A stretch of 64,000 nt of DNA, taken from positions 34,262,034 through 34,326,033 of the forward strand of contig JAVIAB010000092.1 in NCBI GenBank assembly GCA_032433765.1, in the 5' to 3' direction. The notes beneath the pieces were generated by a model. The model searched no databases. It worked only from the letters and a program-made list of their open reading frames with translations, and was not told where the DNA came from. The stretch is from Megaustenia siamemsis. Lineage: Eukaryota > Mollusca > Gastropoda > Stylommatophora > Ariophantidae. Below, one piece after another: positions 10,918 through 22,329 of this stretch. Each line of letters opens with the position of its first letter. Positions within the stretch are counted from its first letter, which is position 1. The position numbers were made by a program, and so were the translations under genes.

Positions 10918-11640
10918 CTTGTTGAAATATAACATTTCATATAATAAGCAAGAATACTTTACATTTCAGTTTGCTCATCAAATAAATATCTCTTCATTTT
11001 AAATAATGATGTTAATTATCACTTTATAGCTTGTTTTCTTTTCCATTATTCACTTTGGAATTCATGTCTTGTATATCTTTTTCGATTCTCCTTCCTCGCT
11101 TTTGGCTTAATGTTTCGTTTACTAGAGAAGCAATGTGCATTGTTTTATACTGCAGTTTTACACATTGCATTTCTTAACATGCGTCTCCAACAGACGCTGC
11201 TTATTCGGGCCTGCATTCCTGGTCTATGGTTTTTCTTGACGAGTTAAGCGCAGATATCAAACATATACATATTACATAGTATTACTGTGCCGCGTATTTA
11301 GCTGCAGAAAACAAAGAAAATAAGCATACCGTTTAACAGCTAAACTAAAAGAATGACATGGTTTTTTATTGATCTGCAAGGCAGAGTTGCAGTTACTCCT
11401 CCAGGGTAGCTGTCGTACTTTTCTCTCCTTGGTTCTTTAACTAGCGGACATTTCTATTTTAAAAGATGACGACAAAATAGAGCACAACGGTGGGCTTTCG
11501 CTGTCATCTGTCGGTTTCTGTAGATTTATACGCCACAAGTCTTCGTGTCAAGAGAATAAACCGACAAGGCACTGTGGTGTGAGAATGGGGGTACTGCAAT
11601 TAAATAGTCACGTCTTCAGTCAATATCATTTTTTTTAAAA
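10918..11640 (+). other. Intron, nothing recognised
   Basis: Non-coding intron sequence between an RTE-B insertion and a satellite array. No coding frame or named repeat was identified. Confidence 0.5.
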
Positions 11641-12502
11641 AAATCGCTATCTCCTCTAAGAAGTCAAGCTATCCCGCCATTTCTGCTCTAATTGGTCAAT
11701 ATATCACCATTTCTGCTCTAAGTAGTCAAGCTATCTCACTATTTCTGCTCTAAGTAGTCAAGCTATCTCACTATTTCTGCTCTAAGTAGTCAAGCTATCT
11801 CACCATTTCTGCTCTAAGTAGTAAAGCTATCTCACCATTTCTGCTCTAAGTAGTCAAGCTATCTCACCATTTCTGCTCTAAGTAGTCAAGATATCTCACC
11901 ATTTCAGCTCTAATTGGTCAAGATAGCACCATGTCTGCTCTAAGTAGTCAAGCTATCTCACCATTTCTGCTCTAAGAAGTCAAGATAGCACCATTTCTGC
12001 TCTAAGTAGTCAAGCTATCTCACCATTTCTGCTCTAATTGGTCAAGATAGCACCATATCTGCTCTTATTAGTCAAGCTATCCCGCCATTTCTACTCTATG
12101 AAGTCAAGCTATCCCGCCTTTTCTACTCTAAGTAGTCAAGCTATCCCGCTATTTCTACTCTAAGAAGTCAAGCTATCCCGCCATTTCTACTTTAAGTAGT
12201 CAAGCTAACCCGCCATTTCTACTCTAAGTAGTCAAGCTATCCAGCCATTTCTGCTCTAAGTAGTCAAGCTATCCCGCCATTTCTACTCTAAGTAGTCAAG
12301 CTATCCCGCCATTTCTACTCTAAGTAGTCAAGCTATCCCGCCGTTTCTACTCTAAGTAGTCAAGCTATCCCGCCATTTCTGCTCTAAGTAGTCAAACTAT
12401 CCCGCCATTTCTACTCTAAGTAGTCAAGCTATCCCGCCATTTCTACTCTAAGTAGTCAAGCTATCTCACGATTTCTGCTCTAATTGGTCAAGATATCACC
12501 AT
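11641..12502 (+). repeat. 32-bp satellite array, first segment
   Basis: Tandem 32-bp units with the consensus blocks CCATTTCTRCTCTAAG and TAGTCAAGCTATC. Two subtypes form blocks: CTATCTCACC with CTGCTC in the first half, and CTATCCCGCC with CTACTC in the second half. The array is cut at 12502 by an RTE-A insertion. Confidence 0.95.
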
Positions 12503-13461
12503 AGCGGCCATAAGAACTAGAAACCAATTGGGAATGTTTCAACAACAAAAAACAGGGTATCAGGGAAAGTTGTGTGCTGTCACCAGATTTGTTTAATATT
12601 TATGGTGAGATTATTTGAAGATCCATAAGGGGCATGCCTGGAACAACAATCGGAGGTCATAATATAAATAATCTAAGGTATACTGATGATACAGTCTTAA
12701 TCGCTAAGAGTGAAAATTAGTTACAATAAATGTTAGACATTATAGTGAAAAAAGCACAAATAAAGGCTTCAGCCTTAATAGCGAAAAGACATAAATAATG
12801 GTAACAACAAAGAAAAAGACATCACCTCAGTGCAAAATAAAGACAAGTGGAACAATATTTTAACAGGTAATTGAATTTAAACATTTGGGAACTTTGTTAA
12901 CCTCAGACGGAAGATGTACAAAAGAGGTGAGATGCAGAATGACTCAGGTAAAAGCAGCTTTCCAAAAACTGAGGAAGATACTATGCAATCCATTTTTGAC
13001 AAAAGAAACAATAAAAATAGTTCTTAAATGTTATATAGAGCCAGTCTTAGCATATGGATGTGTATCACGGAAAATAGGAGAACAGACAAGAAAATCACTG
13101 GAGTCTGTAGAAATGTGGTTTTACAGAAGAATGTTGAGAATACCATGGACAGCTAAGAAGAGTAATGAAAACGATCTGAAAGAGGCCAAAGCAAAAAGAA
13201 AGCTAATTTCCAAAATTAGGAAAAAAACAATCATCATTTTTTGGCCATGTAATGAGAAAAGAACAGCTGGAATATATTGTAACAACTAGGAAAACTAAAG
13301 TTCGAAGAGATAGAGGGAAGCAAAGAGAAAAGATAACAGACAGTTTAAGAGAATGGTTTGGCAGAAGGTCAACAACAGAAATGATAAATACCTGTCGAGA
13401 TCGAAAGTTGTGGAGAGACATGATCACCTACGCCATAGAGGCCCAGTATTTGATGATGATG
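12503..13461 (+). mobile_element. RTE-A LINE inserted in satellite
   Basis: A 5'-truncated RTE-A copy starting in the reverse transcriptase (GGCCATAAGAACTAG). It keeps recognisable RT text ([24 protein letters not shown] in place of YADD), the [15 protein letters not shown] region and the C-terminal MWFYRRMLRIPW motif, and ends in a GATGATGATG tail. An 8-bp duplication of satellite sequence (ATCACCAT, 12495-12502 and 13462-13469) flanks it, showing the insertion is younger than the array. Several stops and frameshifts disable it. Confidence 0.85.
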
Positions 13462-13515
13462 ATCACCATTTCTACTCTAAGTAGCCAAGCTATCTCACCA
13501 TTACTACTCTATGTA
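13462..13515 (+). repeat. 32-bp satellite, middle remnant
   Basis: About one and a half units of the same satellite (TTCTACTCTAAGTAGCCAAG) lie between two insertions. Confidence 0.85.
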
Positions 13516-14430
13516 TGTAGCGGTGGGTGTGTGGGTGAGAAAGGGATAGTTGGAGAGGGTGAGGAAACAGCACGGGGGACAGTCACAGCAAATAGGAGTA
13601 GAATGGTGTTAGAGGTAGAGCAGGAATCTCGTGGTTGATAAAAGTGTAAACATAGAGGTGAGATGATAACGTAGATGAATTATATTGGTAGAGAGACGGA
13701 GGAAGTGAGTTTTGCTTAGATAGGGTAAGAGGTGTACAAGTCCCTGCACGGAGCTCGAAGAGGCTCTCCAGAGAATATTCACACAATGGGAGGAGCAGGA
13801 TCGGCGGCGCCCTAAGGCGTTTTCCTGTAGGCGCCCAGCGAGCCTAAAGTTAGTATAGCTATAAAGAGATTAGGAGATAGAACCAATGTACAAGAGTGTC
13901 CCTCCTGTATTGACGAGAAAGTGAAATTATGTTAGAGATAGTGTCCAAGGCATTAGCCATTTAGTATAGCAGAAATTAGATTAATCAGGCTGCTTGCGAT
14001 ACATGACCTGAAATGATAGTATCCAGTGGAGAAAATGCATTCCTTGGACCGATGTGTGAAAGACCGAGCGGGATATGTAGACCGCTGGCCGTTGTACATA
14101 TTTTGTGAATAGTTTGACATTGTTAGGGTTTTTGAATAGAGTTATGTGACCTTTCCAACACAAGTCTTCAGTGTGGAGCCATTTCTTATTCTAGCACTAA
14201 TTTCTTACTCCATGGCGTTGAGCTGAGGGTAAGTTGTCGCGGGCACATATATGTCGGAGAATCAAGAAGCCAGTCAGTACGGTCCAGTTTACAAACCAAG
14301 TACGATCAGGGTACACTGTGTACCTGATAGTAACCCTGGTCACAGACACGGTGACCGTCGAGATTGACCTTTGAGAAGGTGTGCAAGTGCGGGCTACCAT
14401 TGCACGGCTCATGTAACATCATTAGCATCA
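13516..14430. mobile_element. Unclassified insertion in satellite array
   Basis: About 915 bases interrupt the satellite. The sequence starts near TGTAGCGGTGGG and stops before satellite units resume at about 14435. It is richer in G and C than its surroundings and has no convincing long frame. The start TGTA and an internal ending TGTAACA are compatible with a solo LTR, but I could not define a target-site duplication or a matching partner LTR, so the class is open. Confidence 0.4.
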
Positions 14431-14434
14431 CATT

Positions 14435-14675
14435 AAAAAGCTATATCACCATTTCTTCTCTAAGTATCAAGCTATTTCACCATTTCTGCTATAAGTATTC
14501 AATCTATCTCACCATTTCTACTCTAATTAGTCAAGCTATCTTACCATTTCTACTCTAATTGTCAAGCTATCACACCATTTCTCTAATTTGTCAAGCTATC
14601 ACACCATTTCTACTCTAAGTATCAATCATTCTCACCATCTCTACTGTAAGTGGTCAAGCTATTTCACCGTTATCC
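14435..14675 (+). repeat. 32-bp satellite, last segment
   Basis: Seven or eight more diverged units of the same satellite, many with single-base length changes (CTAAGTATCAAGC, CTAATTGTCAAGC). Confidence 0.85.
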
Positions 14676-14806
14676 AAATATCCAGTAGAAAGAAATAGAA
14701 AAGTTCTATTATCCGATGTCATCTGGGGATACAATGATAAATGTTTATCCCCTTGGAACATTAAAATACTCACATCTATTGTTTCGTGGGGCATAAGTCA
14801 TCTACA

Positions 14807-15436
14807 CCAAAGAAGTACATGGGCATATACAGCACGCTCGGCAAGCAGAATAGTCAAGGAAGGCATTGGTACATACGTCGTGACCACGAGTAGCATGACA
14901 ATGGAGGCGATGGCAGTGACCAAGGCATTCAAATGGTTAGAGTCACAAGACTACACCCACGCATGTATACTGAGTGATTCGATGAGCATGATTAAAAATG
15001 TGGAGGCGGGCTCTGTACGCATGCAATGGGTAGAGTCGTTACAGAAATCCAAAATACCTTTGTCTATGTCCCTGGACATGCGGAGTACGAGGAAATGAAA
15101 GAGCAGACAGGTTGGCTAGCGGCGCTGACGTTGAGGACGGGCAACCAATGGATCGGGCGGACATCATCAATGCCCTCCGAGATGTGGGAAGAGCACAGGA
15201 CTTCGACAAACACAGATCCACGTCACTTCTTCGGATGATGGAAATGGGAGTTAAGATGGGCACAGCCAGAAATGAAAACTTAGTGACCGTGTAAGAAGAC
15301 TTATCAACCAACAAAGAACTGGAGTCGTCAGTCGCTGGACACTGAGGGAATTGCTGAGGAGGGGATCTGAGCACCTATGGACGTGTTCGGAGTGCAATGA
15401 TGATGACCCGCAAATAACTCAATAACTCAATAACTC
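14807..15436 (+). mobile_element. I-like LINE (ATAACTCA tail), RNase H end
   Basis: A 5'-truncated copy of a second I-like family, flanked by a perfect 12-bp duplication AAGTCATCTACA (14795-14806 and 15437-15448). It encodes the RNase H region (MEAMAVTKAFKWLES, CILSDSMSMI, then VPGHAEYEE-like) and a C-terminal segment ending CSECNDDDPQ. The 3' end is a distinctive tail of ATAACTCA repeats. Related copies lie at 38452-39138, 50900-52275 and 34238-34295. Confidence 0.85.
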
Positions 15437-15448
15437 AAGTCATCTACA

Positions 15449-16576
15449 ACAATATTTTACACTTACCTAAGAAATTTAATTATATTATGTAAGTATAATT
15501 TATATTTATGTGTGTGTGTGTTTTTTAGTGGGGTGAGTATTAAGAATAAATAATTTATTTGGTAAAGGCCTGTATAGTCCCGTAAATTATTTAAGCGAAA
15601 AAGTAATCCCTCTTAATTGACGTCACAACAAAACTACAGTGATTATCGAATGCTGTCACAAATTAGATCGCTTTTCAATTCAGGTGCTAGTATCTATTTT
15701 TTTTAAATAAGCGTGGACATTTAGTAGATGTAACTTTGTATGTTACAGTCTGACTCTGACGAAATATGTCTTAATTTTAGATGGGTCATCTGACAAATTC
15801 ACACACAAGCACTTGTGCCTTTTAATTCGCTTTTTGTTAGTGATGACAGGAAACAAACTATTTTAACCGCATCTTAGGATTAATTCTTTGGCAAGGACTA
15901 CACATGAGAAAGTGTATTTCATTTTACTGACGAGGAAGTCAAACGATGTAGTCAGAGCCTTGCATATAGCATTGGGTTTGCATCAGATGGCACATCAAAC
16001 ATGGTCGGGTGCAGCATTCAGTCACAACTATTATTATTATAGTTGTACTGTTGGACAATACGTGGTTTCACTATCTCTGTTACGGCCATTCATGTCATGA
16101 ATGTTGACAGCTGGTCCACATGCTGTGACTAAGTGGCAAGCTATTTTGACCGTCTTGCCTCTCCATCAGACCAGCATAATGTTTGTGCCCATAGAGTCAT
16201 GATAATTCTGAGATCACATTAGATGATAATGATGATGAAGGGTATTGTTATAAAAATCTGCCGCATTTGGGCACCACGATTGTGATCAATTCGTGTCAGA
16301 AACAAACAACTTTATCGCGTTAGAATTATGGGTTTTCTAATGATAGATTGAGAACCTCTGAATAAAGTGTAATGTTTTCTCAATGGGGCACTACTATATC
16401 TCAACTGCTCCGAAATAAAATAATTTATGGGACTAAACTTGACCTTCACACTTTTATTTCATAGAATGACATTTTTACATAGCAACAAAAGTATAATTTA
16501 TGTTTGTCTATGTGTGTTTGGGTGGATTAGCAATGAAACATAAATATGTTATGTCATATGTACCTTTTCTTTGCAG
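15449..16576 (+). other. Intron, no gene recognised
   Basis: AT-rich intron between the I-like insertion and exon 3, with a short (GT)n tract near 15510. Short plus-strand frames around 15.9-16.1 kb have no recognisable similarity. Confidence 0.5.
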
Positions 16577-16702
16577 AAATACAATGCCCCCCGAATTCCC
16601 TTAAATGCTATTTAGTGTACCAGTTGTTTTGCATTGATTCAATAAATCGTTGTGATGGAGTAGCAGACTGTACTTTTGGAGAGGATGAACTGTTTTGTCC
16701 AG
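16577..16702 (+). CDS. Exon 3: LDL-receptor class A repeat
   Basis: A 126-base exon with acceptor TTTGCAG and donor CCAG|GTGAAG, phase 1 at both ends. It encodes one LDLR class A repeat: CPPNSLKCYLVYQLFC, then RCDGVADCTFGEDELFC. Six cysteines and the acidic GEDE end are present. The spacing between the second and third cysteines is slightly longer than usual, making this the longest of the four class A exons. It follows exon 2 in frame. Confidence 0.85.
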
Positions 16703-18198
16703 GTGAAGATAAGTTTGCATTTCTGTTTTAATCTGTTAAATAAATTTATAACAATCTAAAACTAATTTAGTAGATACATCATAATATTAATAGATAAATG
16801 GACGAGCGGGGAAAGTGTGTTACATATTTCAGACTATGTTAAATCTTTAGCTGATCGAGGTTCTTAATTTTAATTACAGTTCTCTTTACGGGTGATCGAG
16901 CATCTCCCCATTCGCCGGGTATCTCGTTCCAACTTAACTACCGCTGAATTTCGAGCCCTCTCCAACATCCGAAGTCGGGAAGATACGCCATTAAACCAGC
17001 TGATGAGGGAGAGGCTGTGGTGGTCTGGCGTAAGGACCTATACATCCAAGAAGGTGCCAAACAATTGTCTGACACCACGTTCTATAAACCTTGCCCCAGT
17101 GATTCCACTACTAGCAACAATGAGAAGGTTTGCTCAACCATCAAACAGCTTATCGACGATAAATCCCTCCCTCCTAGCGCGTCCAGCGTTATCATCCCAG
17201 ACAGTGCTCTAGGCAAACCTTCCTTCTACATGCTTCCTTAGATCCACAATCCCAATATTCCTGATCGTCCCATTGTTTCAGCATGTAGTTGTCCCACAGA
17301 ACATATATCCGACTATCTCGACAGCATTTTCTAACCCATAGTGACATCTCTTCCTACCTATGTCAAGGACACGAATCATGCCCTCACTTTCTTCTCTTCT
17401 CTTTCCCTCACTCCTTAACGCTCGTACCGACTTTTTGTCCTCGACGTATACTCTCTGTAAACCTCTATCCCTCATGTTGATGGTCTTATAGCTCTTAAAT
17501 TCTTTCTCGACCAAAGAATACATCCATATATGGATACTTCTACTCTCCTCCACCTCACTGAACTTGTTCTCAGCCTTAATTCTTTCGAATTCAAAGGACA
17601 GTTCTATGACCAGGTCAGTGGTGTAGCTATGTCCTAGGTATGCTTGCCTGTTCATGGGTTACCATGTACATCAAATACTGAACTCGTACAGTGGCCCCCT
17701 TCCCTTTAAATACCTCCGGTACATTGATGACGGTTTTGGACTGACTGACTTGCCAGAAGATGACATCTCCAGGTTCATCGACTGCATTGGCAACTTTCAT
17801 AAATCCATCAAAATTACATCACATATCTCTACCTCGTCCTTCACCTTTCTTGATCTGATCGTCTCCCTTGGTACCCCCAGCCTTCACACTTTTGTCTTCT
17901 ATAAACCCACATACGCCCAACGGTATCTTCTTTACACCACGTCTCATCCATCTCATGTAGAGATTCGATTCCATATTCTCAATTATTACGACTTGGTCGT
18001 ATCTGGCAGCACGATCAAGATTTCCTCCAACAGGCCCACCTGATGTTAAGTTTCTTTAGGTGTCGTCTCTGTCTTGACTCGGTTCTTCAATCTGCCTTCC
18101 AACAAGCTCTTGATATTTCCCGTCCCGTGGCACTCACCCAATCCGCCCGTCGTTCCTCTGATACGACCATATTTACCCTCCCCTACCATCCTCACAAT

Positions 18199-18267
18199 CC
18201 GTTAGCGCAATCGATAGGCGGTTGGCTTACCACGGCAACAGCCGGTTCGTAATCTGGCGAGGACACC
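18199..18267 (+). mobile_element. tRNA-like SINE head inside Penelope element
   Basis: About 68 bases are nearly identical to the first tRNA-like unit of the SINE at 60660-60757, sharing TTAGCGCAATCGATAGGCGG and TACCACGGCAACAGCCGG. The Penelope reading frame is broken exactly here and resumes at LAAVRILNRY, so this looks like an insertion of a SINE head. Confidence 0.65.
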
Positions 18268-19282
18268 TAACTTGGCTGCGGTGAGGATCCTTAACCGGTA
18301 TCGCTCCATTCTCAACTCAGATCCCACTACCTGCCTACTTTTCAGTGATCCTCCTATGGTAGCCTTCAAACGAGACAGGAGTCTGAGAGACATTCTTGTC
18401 ACGAGCCACCTCCCCCGCTCTAACCACCAACACCTTGGTACTGTTCGTTGTGGACATCGAGTTTGCAGAACTTGTGACCATGTGCTTTGTGCCGATTCGG
18501 TCTTGTTCCCTAATAGGCGATTCGACATCAAGGAGGGGTTTACTTGTGTGCCACGGAATATCATCTACGCCATAATATGCAAGCATTGCCCGATGACTAT
18601 GTGGGTGAGTCAGGGCGACGCTTGAGTGCCAGATTTTGTGAGCATCTTCGCGATGTTGAGCAAAAGACATGCAGCCCGGTGTCTGCCCATTTCAACTCCA
18701 CTGGAAATAGTGGTAAATAACATGCAAGTTACTGGCATTTTCTCATGTCATTCCAGCAATTGCAACCGATTCGCCCTTTAGAATCGCCTCATTGCCCAGT
18801 TGGGGTCCCTGTCCCCCCATGGCATGAACATATCGCTCTCATACACATAGGACATCTACCACACATTTCTTACCCTCATGCGCTACCTAACCTGTACATG
18901 CATGTATGTTTATCTGCATACGTATTAACACATTTAAACACCTTCGGGTTTTGTTTTGTGCACTTTGTGGTAATATATACGGATTTATGCTTGTACGCAT
19001 GTGTGGTTAGGTACACATGTTTTTTTAGCCATCTGTTCGTTGTGCACACACTGAGATACACACACTTTAAACGTATTTTGTACCCACCTCCCCATATTTG
19101 TAAACCCCTTCCGTCTTCTCACCTGACAGCCTAGTCAGTGAGATATATTATTGGTCTTCCCGCCTAATTTTAGTTCATTCAGAAGCTGACCCCGTTCTCG
19201 ACCACAGGGAAATGACTTTTTTTTATTTCATTTCTTGAGTATCTAGGATATTGTCGCCATGTAGTTAGATTTGTGTACATAT

Positions 19283-19285
<3 letters not shown>

Positions 19286-19331
<46 letters not shown>
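19286..19331. repeat. (AT)n microsatellite
   Basis: AT run of about 45 bases in the Penelope 3' region. Confidence 0.95.
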
Positions 19332-19334
<3 letters not shown>

Positions 19335-19350
19335 GTTGTTGTTTGTTGTA

Positions 19351-19380
19351 CCAGCGGAGGCCTACTTGGCCGAAACGTCG
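19351..19380 (+). ncRNA. Hammerhead-like motif, Penelope terminus
   Basis: A GGCC-TACTT-GGCC hairpin is followed directly by GAAACGTC, the stem II and GAAAC arrangement of hammerhead ribozymes. The expected CUGANGA strand upstream is imperfect here (AGCGGA); the copy at 23.7 kb reads AGATGA at that place. Hammerhead motifs are known from Penelope-like elements. This one is probably a relic; helix I was not found. Confidence 0.35.
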
Positions 19381-19525
19381 ACTTTTGTTTTGTTAATTAC
19401 CACATAAAGCTGTTACCATACCACTTTTTTTCTTCTTTTCTGTTTAAAATTGTCATTACCATTAGCCTTACAGCAGCTTCGCATCTCTCTACATCTTGGC
19501 GCATCTTCATCCCTTTACTCCTCTT

Positions 19526-20179
19526 AATTTTAATCAGTTTAATGTTTGCAAAAAATTGCCGCCACTATTCCAGCCCTTAATATTATGTTCAGTTCAATTT
19601 ATTTACACTATCTGTGCAGACTACGTTTTTCCCTGAACGTGTTTGTAGGAATGGACTAATGATAATAATACAAAGACATTATGTACTAAAAGTTGTCATT
19701 GCTGCAAACTACATACACATCGCACTCTTGAAGGAATACCACCAGTGGTAAGATCTTCACTCTCGGTATAAACGAAATAACCGAGGTCACATTTCTCACA
19801 CACCAATTTTAACTTGTTGTAATTAATTACTGTGGCTAACGCTTCATGTGAATTTAACATAAATACTTTCTGCAATTATTACTATTTTGCTTTGAAATAT
19901 TCTCAGTATTTTTTGGTAAGATACCTTTAAATTTTCTTTCAAAGGTTTTTAACTACGGTAAATATGTATATAATTCCTTTCAACTTTTCTTCTAGACACT
20001 GTTATATTATGTTTCTTGAGATGCTACTGAAGCATGTGAACCTCTTCTTCAAACAGGACAAATATATGGCAATTACGTTCTACTAAAGTAGTGCCAGAAG
20101 TTGGAGATACATAGAATCTAGAAAACAAAATTTATGTTCTGATATTAATAACCTCTTTGTTTTTCTGCCTCTACATCTT
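19526..20179 (+). other. Intron, nothing recognised
   Basis: AT-rich intron sequence with no identified coding or repeat content. Confidence 0.5.
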
Positions 20180-20700
20180 CTGGTAACTATTAGAGTCTGT
20201 AGGACTCTATTAAATGACTTCATCAACTGTATCCATTTATATCTAACTATAAAGGCTAAACCTGTCCATTCATTGATGCTATCTTACCATGTCTTTCTCT
20301 GCTTTCCTCTCCTTCTGATTTCTTTTACATTTCTCTATAGAATGGTATTTGTGAAATGATCAAGATGTGTGTCTAAACCATCTTGTTTTGCATTTCCTCA
20401 CAATAATTACAAAATCATCACATTCATTTTTCAATTTTTTTTTTTCATTTTTGAAGATCTGATTAAGAGACACAAAATATATTTACAATTACATTTTATT
20501 TCCATAGTATGTTTCCTTCTTTAGCTTTGATATCAGGATCCATGTATCACAAGTATATAGATCAATCGACATAACAAAGGTGAGTATCAATCAGCCTACT
20601 TTAGTTCTAAGGGCATCGTTTTTATTTTTTTTTCAAATAATATTTAGTTTTGTAAGGGTTGCTGCAGTTTCTTGCTATTCTAGCCCAATTTTCAGTAACC
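20180..20700 (-). mobile_element. Degraded LINE 3' region
   Basis: On the minus strand, fragments read RGKQRKTW, DSINEWTGL and DTWILISKLKKETYY in shifting frames. These resemble the C-terminal Arg-rich and tryptophan motifs (RRGRPRKTW-x-D-I-KEWTG) of LINE ORF2 proteins. It is heavily mutated and its family is uncertain. Confidence 0.5.
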
Positions 20701-20747
20701 TAATTGTTAACATTACTTAAATAAATGTTTATTTCATGTCTTTACAG

Positions 20748-20858
20748 ATTGTCCACACAACCATACCAATTGTCACACAGAAAATTCATGCATTTCTAAT
20801 GAACGTCTCTGTGATGGACATCATGACTGTGGTGATGGATCTGACGAGAAAGACTGCA
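20748..20858 (+). CDS. Exon 4: LDL-receptor class A repeat
   Basis: A 111-base symmetric phase 1 exon with acceptor TTTACAG and donor TGCA|GTAAGT. It is the most canonical class A repeat of the gene: CPHNHTNCHTENSCI, then LCDGHHDCGDGSDEKDC, with six cysteines and a perfect C-D-G, D-C, D-G-S-D-E calcium cage. An NHT glycosylation sequon lies near the start. The next exon is a Thr/Pro linker, so this ends the run of LDLR modules seen in the window. Confidence 0.9.
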
Positions 20859-21063
20859 GTAAGTATTATTTTAAGTTTTTTTTTTTTCCATGTTGCTTGG
20901 GTACGCCACGTTATCTCTAACCAAGCCCTGAGGGACTGAATTTTGCGTGAAGATCACATTTTCCTATGTTTCACACTGACAGTAGTGTGCTCAGGTGTTC
21001 CTAATCTTATAGGCAGATCGGCTGAGACCAATAAATGAACTATAGTTATGCAATTCTCAAAAG

Positions 21064-22210
21064 GGTTCAGAAAAACAGAGGATGTATTGACGCTCTATTC
21101 ACATAAAAAAAAATTGCAGAAAAAAAAACGAAAGAGCACAATCAAAATGTGTACATAGCTTTGATTGACCAAGAAAAAGCATTCAACATAGTAAATAGAG
21201 AACAACTGTGGGAGATACAAGCAACATACGGAGTAAGCCAACAACTAACCAACCTAATTAAAAGTCTCTATATCAACAGCAGTTACACAGTCAGAAGAGC
21301 AGCAGGCTACACAGACCACTTTGAAGTTAGATCAGGTGTAAGGCAAGGGTGCTTACTATCCCCCCTACTGTTTATTACATACACGGACCGTATATGCAAG
21401 TTAGCCAACCTATCAGAGACAGAGGAGATCAACAAACTTTTATTTGCATACGATCAGGCACTAATACATGGAAAACTTGGATGACCTACAAGAGCACTTA
21501 AATAAATACAACAGCACAGGCACAAAATGCAACATTGAAAATCAACATCAACAAACAGAAGTCATGAATGAAACTTCAACATAACTATACACAGCAGACA
21601 ATTAAAACAAGAAGAGGAATTCAAATACCTAGGAAGTTTAGTGACAAATGACATTTCACAAATAGCAGCGATAGACTCAAAATGCATCAAAGAATGTCAA
21701 ATCATTGGACAGTTATCACCGCTATTGTCCAACAAGGAAATAATTATAGAGGCAAAACGGGCACTGTGCAATACAATCTTTATCCCAGTATTGTGCTACC
21801 AATGCCAGTCCTGGACCCTAGATGCAAGAACAATAAGAAAAATAACCTCTATTGAGATGTTGTGTGTCTGACGAATGACAGGAAACAGTCTGAGAATTTT
21901 GAGGATCAGAACTGAGGAACTGAGAAAAAAGCTATGAACAGTCACCGCAATAGAATATATAAAGAAGCAACAGATAAAATGGTTTGGCCACGTGACAAGA
22001 CAGAGTAATCAAAATACAAGACAACGAACCCTCATTAAACGCTGCGAGGATATCAGACCTAATGGTGGACCACGGAAAAGATGAATCGATGGAATATTAG
22101 AAGCACTAGGAAACATAGCATCAAAGGTGAACATAAGAGCAAAAGACCGCAAATTACATCTCGCCTCGACGCTGAAAGGCAAATGAGGAAGGAAAGAAGA
22201 AAAGAAGATC
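21064..22210 (+). mobile_element. RTE-C LINE, 5'-truncated
   Basis: A plus-strand RTE-like LINE beginning inside the reverse transcriptase (FRKNRGC region). It shows VYIALIDQEKAFNIVNRE, SGVRQGCLLSPLLFITY, FAYDQALI where FADDQALI is expected, FKYLGSLVTND, WFGHVTRQ and a Lys/Arg-rich end. Stops and frameshifts are frequent. The 5' break point is the same as in the copy at 61169, within a few bases. Confidence 0.85.
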
Positions 22211-22329
22211 TATCTATTAATGTTATTTTTTTATATTTTTCTACAATAAAACGCGACAGTGTAGAGGTTAGTAAATATGTATGACATTGGCTTGAAGTCG
22301 AAGTGGTTTTCTGGCCAATATGTTGCTTG

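Larger units (their letters stand above)
16880..19525 (+). mobile_element. Penelope-like retroelement, decayed
   Basis: A Penelope-like element with reverse transcriptase and GIY-YIG endonuclease. Early RT text includes IKPADEGEAVVVW and a D-x-x-F-Y-K-P stretch; the catalytic box reads FKYLRYIDDGFGL; later text includes SSFTFLDLIVSL and the YKPTY block. The GIY-YIG region is visible as CVPRNIIYAIICKHCP at about 18540-18600. Many stops and frameshifts, plus a tRNA-like insertion at 18199, disable it. The 3' terminus carries an (AT)n run, a hammerhead-like hairpin at 19351-19380 and CATACCA text. Its 3' end is repeated at 23652-23867. Confidence 0.85.

Noticed and set aside
11641..12502. CRISPR array
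   Set aside because: The 32-bp units are directly tandem with no unique spacers, in an animal genome context.
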